Shown: in pieces, positions 18,085 to 26,997 of the stretch
How the letters are laid out: each line of letters starts with the position of its first letter
How positions within the stretch are numbered: the first letter of the stretch is position 1
From: an uncultured Flammeovirgaceae bacterium
GTDB lineage: Bacteria; Bacteroidota; Bacteroidia; Cytophagales; Cyclobacteriaceae
NCBI GenBank assembly: GCA_937899105.1
Contig: CALBPF010000071.1
Location: forward strand, 1 to 39,610
DNA: 39,610 nt
Direction: 5' to 3'
Notes under the pieces: generated by a model
What the model was told of the DNA's origin: nothing
The model's input: only the letters and a program-made list of their open reading frames with translations
Database searches by the model: none
Program-made: the position numbers and the translations under genes

Positions 18085-19260
18085 TCAAATTTGATTTTTG
18101 CTTAATGTTAAAGATCTAATAAAAATTAATATTCCTGCAATTATTAGAGGGATGCTTAATATTTGCCCCATGTTATAACTGAGGTCATCTTCAAACGCTA
18201 CTTGGTTTTCTTTAAATAATTCATGCACGAAACGAAGTCCGAAGAGCAAAATAAGGAATAAACCCAAGAGAAGTCCATCCGGGGTGTTGATTTTGGTTCT
18301 GGTCCAAAGAAAATAAAGTAATATGAATATTAGTAATGATGTTGACGCCTCATACAACTGTGTAGGGTACCTTGAAATGCCCTGCGCTTGAACAGAAGCA
18401 AAATAAGTACCATCAGGTTCTTTGGTTAATTTGTACTTGATGTCAGCTGGAGCTGTAATGTGATCGTTAATGTAGTAACGCCCGCCGTTTAATAAACCGG
18501 CAAACCGGCCTTTGAGGTATCTTTCCAGACTTTCCTCATTCAGGATCTCGGGTTGATTTTTGAATTTCATCTTAATAAGAAGTGGGACTTTCCCTTCCGA
18601 AATCTCTCTCGTTTCATCCTTTTCCACTTCTATTTCCTCAATAGGACTGGTATCTGCTATGAATGGAGGTTTTTCTATGTTTTTGGCGAAAACTACGCCG
18701 GAATTTGATTCAGTAGGTATTCCATAAATCTCGGAGTTCATGAAATTACCCATTCTAATAAGGCAGCCGGTCAAGGCAACAACGATCACAATACGATCTA
18801 CTACCTGAAGCCAATTTTGATTAGGCCTTTTAACCCTTTTTACTTTTAAACCTGAAGGAAGAAAGTAGAAGAACTTAACCGTCACATCATATCTTGTATA
18901 CAACCAAAGGGCAAACAAAATTCCAAATGCTGCACCGTGACTGGCAAGTCCACCTTCCCAGATTTTAATTATATCAATAGGGTTTGACAGATACTTATCC
19001 GGTTCATAGAAGAACACGTGGCCTAACCTGGCTCCCAAAATGGTAGCAATAACCATAAATACGGTCAGCGTTTCCACATCTTTCTCAGGTTTACCTTCCT
19101 TGCGATAGATGTAAAACATGATCTGCTGGCTAATTAAAAAGCCTAGAGCAAAAAGTAAGCCATACCATCTAACAGGTCGTCCTGCTATCCAAGGCATCCA
19201 ATCCGGGAAAGCAAACATATCCGGGTCGGCGCTCCAAATAATGAAACTCATCAAATCCAT
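18085..19260 (-). CDS. lgt: Prolipoprotein diacylglyceryl transferase
   Basis: Lgt moves diacylglycerol from phosphatidylglycerol to the lipobox cysteine of prolipoproteins in the inner membrane; this genome needs it for SusD-type lipoproteins. Diagnostic motifs are RWYGLLFALGF (31-41), WEGGLASHGA (101-110), CLIRMGNFMNSEIYG (166-180, with the essential Arg and Asn) and RYPTQLYEA (297-305). Hydrophobic helices span both halves. At 391 residues it is about 100 longer than E. coli Lgt. The excess lies mainly at about 194-293, a charged, soluble segment between two core motifs, probably periplasmic. It follows nadE by 43 bp on the same strand. Confidence 0.95.
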   Translation of the reverse strand: MDLMSFIIWSADPDMFAFPDWMPWIAGRPVRWYGLLFALGFLISQQIMFYIYRKEGKPEKDVETLTVFMVIATILGARLGHVFFYEPDKYLSNPIDIIKIWEGGLASHGAAFGILFALWLYTRYDVTVKFFYFLPSGLKVKRVKRPNQNWLQVVDRIVIVVALTGCLIRMGNFMNSEIYGIPTESNSGVVFAKNIEKPPFIADTSPIEEIEVEKDETREISEGKVPLLIKMKFKNQPEILNEESLERYLKGRFAGLLNGGRYYINDHITAPADIKYKLTKEPDGTYFASVQAQGISRYPTQLYEASTSLLIFILLYFLWTRTKINTPDGLLLGLFLILLFGLRFVHELFKENQVAFEDDLSYNMGQILSIPLIIAGILIFIRSLTLSKNQI

Positions 19261-19303
19261 GCGGCAAACTTAATGAAATTACTCGCTACTTATTGAATAG
19301 ATA

Positions 19304-21154
19304 TCAAAGCTTATCAAGCTGAGTGAGTTCTTCAGAAAAACCACTGGAAAGAATGGGAAACCTGCACCAGGTGCGTGGGTCTACGTTAAAGGTATCCAGA
19401 TGAAAAGCGGGAGCTATTCGCTCCCTTTTCCACTGGTTTCTGCTCCAAAGTTGATAGAATTTTTTTATATGCAACTTCAACTTTTCATTCGCTTCAAGCT
19501 TTTTGGACTCCAATGCTAAGTAGACTTCTACTGGAGACTTATGGTCCCGGATGGCGAGTGTTTCGATCTCCACCATAATATGATAAGGCATTAAGTCATC
19601 TTCATCGGTTTGTATGCTTTCCAAAGGTCTCAATTCTGCGCTTGGTTGAAGATTATTCACAGATCTTAGCGAGTTGTAACCAAGATCTTTCTCGGCCCAT
19701 TTTAGCCATTCTCTTATGAAATGCTTATCTACCGCAGCTATTGGCGCTAAACTGCCACTGGTATCGCCATCCATTGTTGTATAACCCACATCACCCTCGC
19801 TTCTATTAGATGTTGTGAGGAGCAGAGCGTTATTAATATTGGCTAACATCCAAATGATAGGCGATCTGCTTCGGGCCTGAATATTCTGCAAAGCTATATC
19901 ATCTTGTTCCCAACTTAGATCACGCTTTAAGGCAGATTCAATCTTTGATGAATAAGAATGTACTTCATCATCAATATTCCAAGAATAAAACGTAGCGCCA
20001 ATTTCTTGCCCCAGGCAGCTAGCTGATGTATAAGTGTCATGTGAGGAATTAACGGTACTCTGATAGGCGCATATCAGCAATTGTTTGATAATTGCTTTTT
20101 CATTGGGTGCTTCTTTGATTTCTGCGATGCCAAGCTTTTCCTTAAAGGACGCCAGACCTAATTCATTAATGCCACGCTTTACCATCTCAGCGACTAACAC
20201 TGCAATGGTTGATGAGTCCGCTCCCCCACTAAGTGAAAGAACAAAGCCTTTGGCATTACTTTTTCTTAGGTAATCAAAAAGCGCTAACGCACTAGCTTGA
20301 GTAAATTCATGAAATTTGTCCCGAGTAAACTCTTCTGGTACCGCTGTATTCACTGAACCTTTGGTAAAGTTTACGTCCGTATGCAAAAGATCAACGTCCT
20401 GGAACGAAAGCCATTTGTTTCTTGCCAAGAGTTGTCCTTCTTTGGCAATCATGATCTCTCCATCGTAAATCATGCGTCCCGCTTCGTTGCCAAGTAAATT
20501 GGCGTAGAGATAAGTGCAGTTGAATTTCTTTGAACTGCCTACAACTAGCTCCTCACGATCAAGCGTCTTCCCAAAGGCAAAGTGGCTGGCACTGGGATTA
20601 ACTATGATATCAATACCCTTCTTTACTAAATAGCAGGCAGGACGGTCCTTTCGCCAGGCATCTTCACAAATCTCAAAACCAATTTTTACACCCTTATGCT
20701 CAACAATGAGGTCGCCTATGAAAGTCTTTTGTTTTCCAATTGAGATTTGTTTTACTCTATCCCTATTCCAAGGAATAAACCAGCGAGGTTCATAATGCAC
20801 ACCATCTCTGGCCATATTTTGCTTGGCATAGATGCCTTTTATATCTCTATTATGTATAAATGCACAACAGTTATAAAATTTGCCATCATCTTGAAAGGGA
20901 AGCCCTACTATTATGGCAATATCAGAAGTATATTCACATATTTCCAATAGCAGCGCGGCTGATTTTTTGTAAACCCACTCGCTGAGGAATATATCTTCGC
21001 ACCCGTAACCCGTAATACAAAGTTCCGGTAAACAGAGCAAGTCAATATTTTCCGCACGTCCTTTATCTATTGCTTGCTTTATATTGCGTATGTTATTTTG
21101 CCAATCAAGGGGAGTCTGGTTAAGAGAAGCCCCACCAATTTTTAATTCAGTCAT
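19304..21154 (-). CDS. nadE: Glutamine-dependent NAD+ synthetase
   Basis: NadE makes NAD+ from nicotinate adenine dinucleotide, ATP and ammonia taken from glutamine. The 616-residue chain joins a nitrilase-type amidase domain to a synthetase domain. The amidase triad is Glu44 (LPELCITGYG), Lys111 (YAKQNM) and Cys163 (GFEICEDAW). The synthetase domain carries the PP-loop LSLSGGADSST, followed by TTSNRSEGDVGYTTMDGDTSG. The two-domain form explains the length compared with ammonia-dependent NadE (about 275 aa). It sits 18 bp after rnc in the leftward acpP-fabF-rnc-nadE-lgt run, consistent with co-transcription. Confidence 0.95.
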   Translation of the reverse strand: MTELKIGGASLNQTPLDWQNNIRNIKQAIDKGRAENIDLLCLPELCITGYGCEDIFLSEWVYKKSAALLLEICEYTSDIAIIVGLPFQDDGKFYNCCAFIHNRDIKGIYAKQNMARDGVHYEPRWFIPWNRDRVKQISIGKQKTFIGDLIVEHKGVKIGFEICEDAWRKDRPACYLVKKGIDIIVNPSASHFAFGKTLDREELVVGSSKKFNCTYLYANLLGNEAGRMIYDGEIMIAKEGQLLARNKWLSFQDVDLLHTDVNFTKGSVNTAVPEEFTRDKFHEFTQASALALFDYLRKSNAKGFVLSLSGGADSSTIAVLVAEMVKRGINELGLASFKEKLGIAEIKEAPNEKAIIKQLLICAYQSTVNSSHDTYTSASCLGQEIGATFYSWNIDDEVHSYSSKIESALKRDLSWEQDDIALQNIQARSRSPIIWMLANINNALLLTTSNRSEGDVGYTTMDGDTSGSLAPIAAVDKHFIREWLKWAEKDLGYNSLRSVNNLQPSAELRPLESIQTDEDDLMPYHIMVEIETLAIRDHKSPVEVYLALESKKLEANEKLKLHIKKFYQLWSRNQWKRERIAPAFHLDTFNVDPRTWCRFPILSSGFSEELTQLDKL

Positions 21155-21172
21155 AAATAATCTATGTTTTTA

Positions 21173-21922
21173 TTATTCCTGAATTAAATCCAACATCTCA
21201 CATGTCTTATGGGCGGCGTCTTGCTCCGCCTTTTTCTTATTAAACCCTTGTCCTGAACCAAACGGCTCTCCGTCGATATAAACCATGGCTGTAAATTCTT
21301 TGAATTGCTTCTGATTTTTTACATCTACAATATCAAATTTTATTTTCTTGTTCTCCCTTTGTCCCCATTCAATAACCATGCTTTTGTAGTTATGGTTTGA
21401 TTGAATTATTTCCTCCAAATTGAAAAAGGGTATAATGAGTTTTTTCCAGATAAACCTTTTGCAGAATAAATAACCTTTATCAAGGTATACTGCGCCTATA
21501 AAAGCCTCTAACGTGTCACCGTAAAGTGATTTATGAGAAAGTTTGCCCTTATTCGTTTGGTCATACTCAACTATAGCTTCTAATCCGAGTTTTCTTCCTA
21601 AATTATTCAAGGACTCTCTATTCACTATTCTTGACCGAATTTCAGTTAAGAAACCTTCCTCTTTGTATGGAAATTTTCGAAATAAGAAGTCAGCAACGGC
21701 GGCTCCCAGTATAGCGTCTCCTAAGTACTCTAGGCGCTCGTTTGATTCACGTACCCCACGGCTATTGGTCTGAGCAATAGAAGAATGCTTGGTGGCGAGT
21801 CGATAGATTGATAAGTTGTTTGGTTTACTTCCGACTATAGTTTCAATGGCGGCGATAAGCCGCTTATCCCGATCTGATTTTTTGGTGAAGGTGTTTAAGA
21901 AACGCTTTGCAGCATAATACAC
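21173..21922 (-). CDS. rnc: Ribonuclease III
   Basis: RNase III cuts double-stranded RNA, including rRNA precursors. The 249-residue protein has the catalytic signature ERLEYLGDAILGAAVADFLF and the second acidic site GDTLEAFIGAVYLDKGY. A C-terminal double-stranded RNA-binding domain follows (about 178-247, GQRENKKIKFDIVD...GSGQGFNKKKAEQDAAHKTC). Length fits the family. It begins 2 bp after the fabF stop, so the two are tightly coupled. The acpP-fabF-rnc order is widely conserved in bacteria. Confidence 0.95.
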   Translation of the reverse strand: MYYAAKRFLNTFTKKSDRDKRLIAAIETIVGSKPNNLSIYRLATKHSSIAQTNSRGVRESNERLEYLGDAILGAAVADFLFRKFPYKEEGFLTEIRSRIVNRESLNNLGRKLGLEAIVEYDQTNKGKLSHKSLYGDTLEAFIGAVYLDKGYLFCKRFIWKKLIIPFFNLEEIIQSNHNYKSMVIEWGQRENKKIKFDIVDVKNQKQFKEFTAMVYIDGEPFGSGQGFNKKKAEQDAAHKTCEMLDLIQE

Positions 21923-21924
21923 CC

Positions 21925-23178
21925 CTAGTCAGCTAATTTTTTGAAAATTATAGATGTGTTATGGCCGCCAAATCCAAAGGTATTACTCAGCACGACATTT
22001 AAATCACGCTTTTGAGCAGTGTTGAAGGTCAAATTTAATTTGTTATCCAACTGATCGTCATCGGTGAAATGATTGATAGTGGGTGGCGCCATGCCATTTT
22101 CTAAAGCCATTAAGCAGGCAGAAGCCTCAATGGCCCCGGCAGCTCCCAATAAATGGCCCGTCATCGACTTGGTAGAACTAATATTAAGGTTGTAGGCATG
22201 ATCGCCAAATACCTTTTTAATAGCTAATGTTTCACTAATATCTCCCAACGGAGTTGAGGTACCATGAACATTTATATAATCTACTTCTTCTGGTGAAATT
22301 TTGGCATCGGCAAGGGCATTTACCATTACATTCGTTGCCCCAAGTCCTTCAGGGTGAGGGGCTGTAATGTGATGGGCGTCAGCCGACATTCCACCTCCAA
22401 TTAATTCAGCATATATCTTCGCTCCACGAGCTTTAGCATGCTCATATTCTTCCAAAATAATCGCTGCCGCACCTTCTCCTAATACAAATCCGTCTCTGTA
22501 TTTATCAAAAGGTCTTGAAGCGGTTTCAGGAGAATCATTTCTTTCTGAAAGCGCTTTCATAGCGTTAAAACCACCCATTCCAGCTTCGGTAACCGCCGCC
22601 TCGCTGCCACCGCTCATAGCTATATCCATATGTCCTAGGCGAATATAATTAAGGGCATCGATTATAGCGTTAGTTGCTGATGCACAGGCAGACACCGTAA
22701 CAAAGTTAGGTCCCCTAAAGCCGTATTTGATGGAGATATAGCCTGCGCTAATATCAGCTATCATCTTAGGGATGAAGAAAGGGTTAAAACGGGGAGTACC
22801 CTCCCCCAGAGTATAACTCCTTACTTCATCTTGAAAAGTTTTGAGGCCCCCTATTCCTGAGCCCCATATAACACCTGCCCGATCTCTGATAATCTTTTCC
22901 AGGTCCAGAGTAGAATCTTTAATAGCCTCATCAGAAACTACAAGCGCGTATTGTGTGAAGGGGTCCATCTTCCTCGCCTCTTTACGATCAAAATGATCTT
23001 CGGCATTAAAATTCTTGACCTCACAAGCGAACTTTGTTCTGAATTTTCCGGCGTCAAAACGTGTGATGGGAGCGGCTCCGCTTTTACCATTGACAAGACC
23101 CTGCCAAAACTCTGCAGCGGTATTACCGATGGGGGTTAGAGCGCCTAAGCCAGTTACTACTACTCTTCTAAGAGCCAT
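21925..23178 (-). CDS. fabF: 3-oxoacyl-[acyl-carrier-protein] synthase II
   Basis: FabF extends acyl-ACP with malonyl-ACP in type II fatty acid synthesis. The 417-residue thiolase-fold chain starts RRVVVTGLGALTPIGN. It has the catalytic cysteine in VSACASATNAI, the two catalytic histidines in NVHGTSTPLGD and KSMTGHLLGAAGA, and the glycine-rich end NTFGFGGHNTS. It lies between acpP (27 bp upstream) and rnc (2 bp downstream), an operon order that supports FabF over FabB or a polyketide enzyme. Confidence 0.96.
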   Translation of the reverse strand: MALRRVVVTGLGALTPIGNTAAEFWQGLVNGKSGAAPITRFDAGKFRTKFACEVKNFNAEDHFDRKEARKMDPFTQYALVVSDEAIKDSTLDLEKIIRDRAGVIWGSGIGGLKTFQDEVRSYTLGEGTPRFNPFFIPKMIADISAGYISIKYGFRGPNFVTVSACASATNAIIDALNYIRLGHMDIAMSGGSEAAVTEAGMGGFNAMKALSERNDSPETASRPFDKYRDGFVLGEGAAAIILEEYEHAKARGAKIYAELIGGGMSADAHHITAPHPEGLGATNVMVNALADAKISPEEVDYINVHGTSTPLGDISETLAIKKVFGDHAYNLNISSTKSMTGHLLGAAGAIEASACLMALENGMAPPTINHFTDDDQLDNKLNLTFNTAQKRDLNVVLSNTFGFGGHNTSIIFKKLAD

Positions 23179-23205
23179 AAAAACAAATCAGATAGGGCGT
23201 ATATA

Positions 23206-23442
23206 TTACTTTACGTTTTCTTCTAGATAGGATATTGCCTGTCCAACAGTGGCAATGTTTTCTGCCTGATCATCAGGGATTGAAATATTGAATTCTTTCT
23301 CGAATTCCATGATTAATTCAACAGTATCTAACGAGTCAGCCCCCAAGTCGTTGGTGAAGCTCGCTTCAGGAGTTACCTCAGACTCTTCAACCCCCAGCTT
23401 ATCGATAATGATGGATTTAACCTTTTGTGCTATTTCAGACAT
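23206..23442 (-). CDS. acpP: Acyl carrier protein
   Basis: This 78-residue acidic protein carries acyl chains on a 4'-phosphopantetheine arm attached to Ser37 in the motif [16 protein letters not shown]. Length and the four-helix pattern are typical. It is the first gene of the leftward acpP-fabF-rnc run and has a well-matched promoter just upstream (23470-23501). Confidence 0.96.
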   Translation of the reverse strand: MSEIAQKVKSIIIDKLGVEESEVTPEASFTNDLGADSLDTVELIMEFEKEFNISIPDDQAENIATVGQAISYLEENVK

Positions 23443-23469
23443 GTTTATTATGATTTAGTTAAAATATCT

Positions 23470-23501
23470 GCAAAGAAATGGATTATACCCATCATTGCCA
23501 A
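23470..23501 (-). promoter_or_regulatory. Promoter of acpP-fabF operon
   Basis: On the minus strand, TTTG (23501-23498) is a -33 element and TTTCTTTG (23477-23470) matches the TAnnTTTG -7 element with one mismatch. The spacer is 20 nt, the usual Bacteroidota value. The acpP start lies 27 bp further on. Confidence 0.6.
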
Positions 23502-23570
23502 ACAATTTAAATAAAGTTATTAAACGCTAATTTTGATCGAATATGCTGGTTAAAACCACATTTAAGAGTC

Positions 23571-23578
23571 TAATTTTG
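23571..23578 (+). promoter_or_regulatory. Possible -7 element before the IPExxxVDY-pyk operon
   Basis: TAATTTTG (23571-23578) matches TAnnTTTG exactly and lies 14 bp before the ATG at 23593, giving a nearly leaderless mRNA. An identical TAATTTTG occurs at 23528-23535 and could be an alternative start. No clear -33 element was found for either. Confidence 0.4.
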
Positions 23579-23592
23579 AGCGGGTTAGCGCT

Positions 23593-24012
23593 ATGAAGAA
23601 AACACGACTAAATATTGAATTTACTTACGATTTCTGGGTTTTCGGGATAAGCTCTTCAGTTAAATTCTTTAAGCTGGCCTGGGCCATTAACAAATTCCTG
23701 GGTTTACAATTAATTCGTGAATCAGACCATTTGATCGTAGGTAAAGATGCTAAAACTACTGCTTTTGGATTATTTCGCTGGGATACAGAAACCGGGAGCG
23801 TTGAATTGTTTAAAAATAAGAGCCTTGACGCTGAGAGGGTGTATATTTTACCGGAGTTTAGTCATTTCGACTATCTCGTGAAGGCGGACTATTCATTGCA
23901 ATCGTTTTCGAAAGAAGAAATTTTAAAAGAACTTAAGGATGTGGAATGTATTGAATATATTGCCGCCCTTGAAGTAAACAACCTAAAATCAAAAGATAAT
24001 TTTCTAACATAA
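23593..24012 (+). CDS. IPExxxVDY-family protein
   Basis: This 139-residue protein shows the motif LPEFSHFDYLVK at about 96-107, a variant of the IPExxxVDY signature (Leu for Ile, Phe for Val). It has FWVFGISSSVKFFKLAWAIN near the start. The family is restricted to Bacteroidota and its function is unknown. No signal peptide or catalytic motif is visible. It lies between acpP (divergent) and pyk, which starts 2 bp after its stop, so the two are coupled. A link to pyruvate kinase or to lipid synthesis is suggested only by position. Confidence 0.7.
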   Translation: MKKTRLNIEFTYDFWVFGISSSVKFFKLAWAINKFLGLQLIRESDHLIVGKDAKTTAFGLFRWDTETGSVELFKNKSLDAERVYILPEFSHFDYLVKADYSLQSFSKEEILKELKDVECIEYIAALEVNNLKSKDNFLT

Positions 24013-24014
24013 AG

Positions 24015-25448
24015 ATGGCTCAGGATATACATTTTAATAAGACGAAGATCATTGCAACTGTAGGACCCGCGTCAAACAACAAGGAGACGCTAAAACAGCT
24101 AATCGAGGCGGGGGTTGATGTCTTTCGGCTTAACTTCTCGCATGGCACTCATAATGATCATCTGAGTGTCATAAAATATGTGCGCGAGTTAAATGTGGAA
24201 CTAGGTACACATGTGTGCCTACTACAAGATTTACAAGGGCCTAAAATAAGACTAGGAGAAGTAGAAAAGGGCGCCAAGATCCATAGAGGGGATAAATTCA
24301 TTATTACTGTAGACGATATCATAGGAAATGGTGACAGGGCTAGTACAGTTTACACTAATTTGCCCAAGGATGTTAATACTGGGGATGCTATCCTTATAGA
24401 CGACGGAAAAATTGAACTCATCGTTAAAGAAATCAGGGGTAATGACGTAATCACGGAAGTAAGGTATGGGGGCAAGCTGAAGTCAAGAAAAGGTATTAAT
24501 CTTCCTTTTACAAAAGTGTCTGCACCTTGTTTAACGGAGAAGGATCTTAAAGATTTGCAATTTGGCTTGGATCATGATGTAGAATGGATAGCGCTGTCAT
24601 TTGTACGGGAAGCCCAGGATATCATTGATTTGAGAGATATTGTGCTAGGCCGAAACAAGAGGTCTAAGATAATTGCCAAGATAGAGAAGCCTGAGGCCAT
24701 TAATAATATTGATGCCATAATACGTGAAACGGATGCTATTATGGTAGCGAGGGGAGATCTGGGAGTAGAGATTTTCATGGAAGAAGTACCCATGGCTCAA
24801 AAAATGATCGTGAGGAAGTGTAATCATGCGGCGAAACCTGTTATTATAGCTACTCAGATGATGGAAAGCATGATAGAGAACCCAAGACCTACTCGTGCTG
24901 AAACAAATGACGTAGCTAATGCAGTAATGGATGGGGCGGATACTCTGATGCTTTCAGCTGAAACTGCCGCTGGCATGTACCCTGTAGAAGTAATCCGCAG
25001 TATGGTAAATACAATTACAAGTGTTGAGAAGCAAGCTGATGTTTATTTTAAACATGATATGCCAGATTCAGAAGATCCTTTGTTCCTTAACAATACTATA
25101 GTTTTAAATGCTTGCCGTTTGGCACAAGCATCGGGGGCAAGTGCTATTGTTGGTATGACGCAATCAGGATATACCGCTTTTAAATTGGCTTCTCATCGCC
25201 CAAAAGCTAATATTTTTATTTTCACCAGTAACGAACCGCTTCTTAATACTATTAACTTGATTTGGGGTGTAAGGGGCTTTTATTATAATAAAGAGGTAAG
25301 TACAGATGATACCTTTGCTGATATTGAGCAGATTCTTAAAAGTGGTGAACATGTGAAAGGAGGTGATGTTCTTATCACTACTGCCAGTATGCCAATACAA
25401 GAAAAAGGTAGGACGAATACTGTAAAATTGAATATAGTAACAGATTAG
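24015..25448 (+). CDS. pyk: Pyruvate kinase
   Basis: Pyk makes pyruvate and ATP from phosphoenolpyruvate and ADP at the end of glycolysis. The 477-residue chain has TKIIATVGPAS, FRLNFSHGTH, the catalytic lysine in KIIAKIEKPEAI, the metal site VARGDLGVEI, and ATQMMESMIENPRPTRAE followed by DTLMLSAETAAGMYP. A C-terminal allosteric-type domain completes the chain. Length is standard. It is translationally close to the IPExxxVDY gene (2-bp gap) and converges with the NFACT gene 8 bp away. Confidence 0.96.
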   Translation: MAQDIHFNKTKIIATVGPASNNKETLKQLIEAGVDVFRLNFSHGTHNDHLSVIKYVRELNVELGTHVCLLQDLQGPKIRLGEVEKGAKIHRGDKFIITVDDIIGNGDRASTVYTNLPKDVNTGDAILIDDGKIELIVKEIRGNDVITEVRYGGKLKSRKGINLPFTKVSAPCLTEKDLKDLQFGLDHDVEWIALSFVREAQDIIDLRDIVLGRNKRSKIIAKIEKPEAINNIDAIIRETDAIMVARGDLGVEIFMEEVPMAQKMIVRKCNHAAKPVIIATQMMESMIENPRPTRAETNDVANAVMDGADTLMLSAETAAGMYPVEVIRSMVNTITSVEKQADVYFKHDMPDSEDPLFLNNTIVLNACRLAQASGASAIVGMTQSGYTAFKLASHRPKANIFIFTSNEPLLNTINLIWGVRGFYYNKEVSTDDTFADIEQILKSGEHVKGGDVLITTASMPIQEKGRTNTVKLNIVTD

Positions 25449-25456
25449 CTCCTAAT

Positions 25457-26989
25457 CTATGCTTTCGGTCGAACTAAAATCACCTGCTCTTTATCAATTA
25501 TAACCATGCCAGGAGGATCGCCTTTTCGCTTTCTCACATATTTTCTTGGAGTATATATAACCGGGCATGTCGTTTCATTTCTTTTTTTGGAATGATAAGC
25601 AGCGAGTTCTGCGGCTTTTTCGATTACCGGTTTAGGAAAATTTCTTCCCGGAATTTCTTTTATAATGACATGGGAACCTGAAACGTCCTTGGCGTGGAGC
25701 CATAGATCATTTTTTTGCGTAAAAGATCGGAGAATAGTGTCATTGGCATTAGCATTTTTCCCAACCAGAATTTGATAACCCATACAGTTGATTTCAGAAT
25801 ACGGCTTACTTGCTTCCTTTTTGGTTATTTCCGGCTCATTTTTTATTATCTGCCTTAGTTCCTTTAAGCTTGAAGCAGTATCAACCAAATCCAGCTGCAA
25901 CTGTAGTTCACGTTTTCGTATATTTTTAAGCTCAATATTTTGCTTTAAAACAGACATTTCCACTGATTGATTTTTTGATTTACGATAGTAGTTTTCAGCA
26001 TTTTTCTGAGGACTTAAAGTCGTATTTAATCTAATGGAGACTTTTTTATTTTGGTCGTAAAAGTTCTCTAACCCAATTGATTTAGTACCGACAGGTATCA
26101 GATGAAGATTAGCCATTATTATATCTGCGATTTGAGAATAATCTATTCCTCTTTTCAGGGACTCAAGCTTTTTAGTATTGGAGCTAATATAGTTTTTGGT
26201 TCTTTGAAGCGCCTTATCGATCAGTTTCAGCCTTTTGGTCTTTTCTTTATCAAAAGCCTCATCTTGAATTTTGGAGTTGAAAAAAAAAGTAATTGCAGCT
26301 ATTGGATCAGTAAATGTCTCTAGCGCCGTTCCAATGTTTAAGAGTGAAAAACTTATTGAATCCCGGCTATTGCTAATATTAAAGTCACTTACTTTTAGCA
26401 AATCGACTGTTTTTTCCAGAAGTTTCCATTGTTCTTCTAAGGTTTTTTCATTGTATCTCTCGTGCAGAAGGTACTGTTTCAAATTCGGTCCAAAAGTAGG
26501 ATATAGTTTTGCGTACGCTCCTCGTGCAGCTTCGAGGCCTTTAAACGTTTGGTCAATTTCTCTATCAAGCGTATCTAATGATATATCGAAATCGTTCTTC
26601 AAGCTTTTTCTAAAAACCTCAATTATTTTTAGCTTTTTAAATAGAATGAGATTGGAACGATTTCCATGCATTTTGAATAGCAGCCGATAGCCATTGTCAA
26701 ATTCTATGGAAAAACATCGCTCATTTTTAAACTGCGTAATTGTTTGGACCGCCTTACTTTTGATATCCGTAAATAGGTCGACGCTGTTTTTCCTCGCCCG
26801 ATGAAAAGTGGAGGGAAAAGATAAACAACAAAACGCTGGATCTAAGTAAGCTTTGATAATGAACTCGTTATCAAAAATGATAATCAGCTCGTTTTTGTTT
26901 TGTGTGAAACATTCTGAAATTGCCGCTCTCCTGATTTTCGCAGATAGTACCGGTGTAAGTCTTTTAAGAAAGTAATAATTGTTATGCAC
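25457..26989 (-). CDS. NFACT-family protein (RqcH-like, ribosome quality control)
   Basis: This 510-residue protein has an NFACT-N domain (about 5-175), a coiled-coil middle (about 250-385) and an NFACT-R domain (about 400-500, MGYQILVGKNANANDTI, QKNDLWLHAKDVSGSHVII). Bacterial RqcH binds 60S-like 50S obstructed particles and adds alanine tails with charged tRNA. RqcH needs an Asp-Arg pair near residues 97-98. Here the matching place seems to be Glu90-Arg91 (KNERCFSIEF), a conservative change. It starts 8 bp after the MBL hydrolase gene, so it is the last gene of the leftward kinase-regulator cluster. I leave the symbol blank because the activity is uncertain. Confidence 0.85.
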   Translation of the reverse strand: MHNNYYFLKRLTPVLSAKIRRAAISECFTQNKNELIIIFDNEFIIKAYLDPAFCCLSFPSTFHRARKNSVDLFTDIKSKAVQTITQFKNERCFSIEFDNGYRLLFKMHGNRSNLILFKKLKIIEVFRKSLKNDFDISLDTLDREIDQTFKGLEAARGAYAKLYPTFGPNLKQYLLHERYNEKTLEEQWKLLEKTVDLLKVSDFNISNSRDSISFSLLNIGTALETFTDPIAAITFFFNSKIQDEAFDKEKTKRLKLIDKALQRTKNYISSNTKKLESLKRGIDYSQIADIIMANLHLIPVGTKSIGLENFYDQNKKVSIRLNTTLSPQKNAENYYRKSKNQSVEMSVLKQNIELKNIRKRELQLQLDLVDTASSLKELRQIIKNEPEITKKEASKPYSEINCMGYQILVGKNANANDTILRSFTQKNDLWLHAKDVSGSHVIIKEIPGRNFPKPVIEKAAELAAYHSKKRNETTCPVIYTPRKYVRKRKGDPPGMVIIDKEQVILVRPKA

Positions 26990-26997
26990 TTTTCATT

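Noticed and set aside
26271..26690. 139-codon plus-strand frame opposite the NFACT gene
   Set aside because: It is antisense to a gene with clear domains, and its leucine/serine-rich sequence is what the complement of that gene would give.
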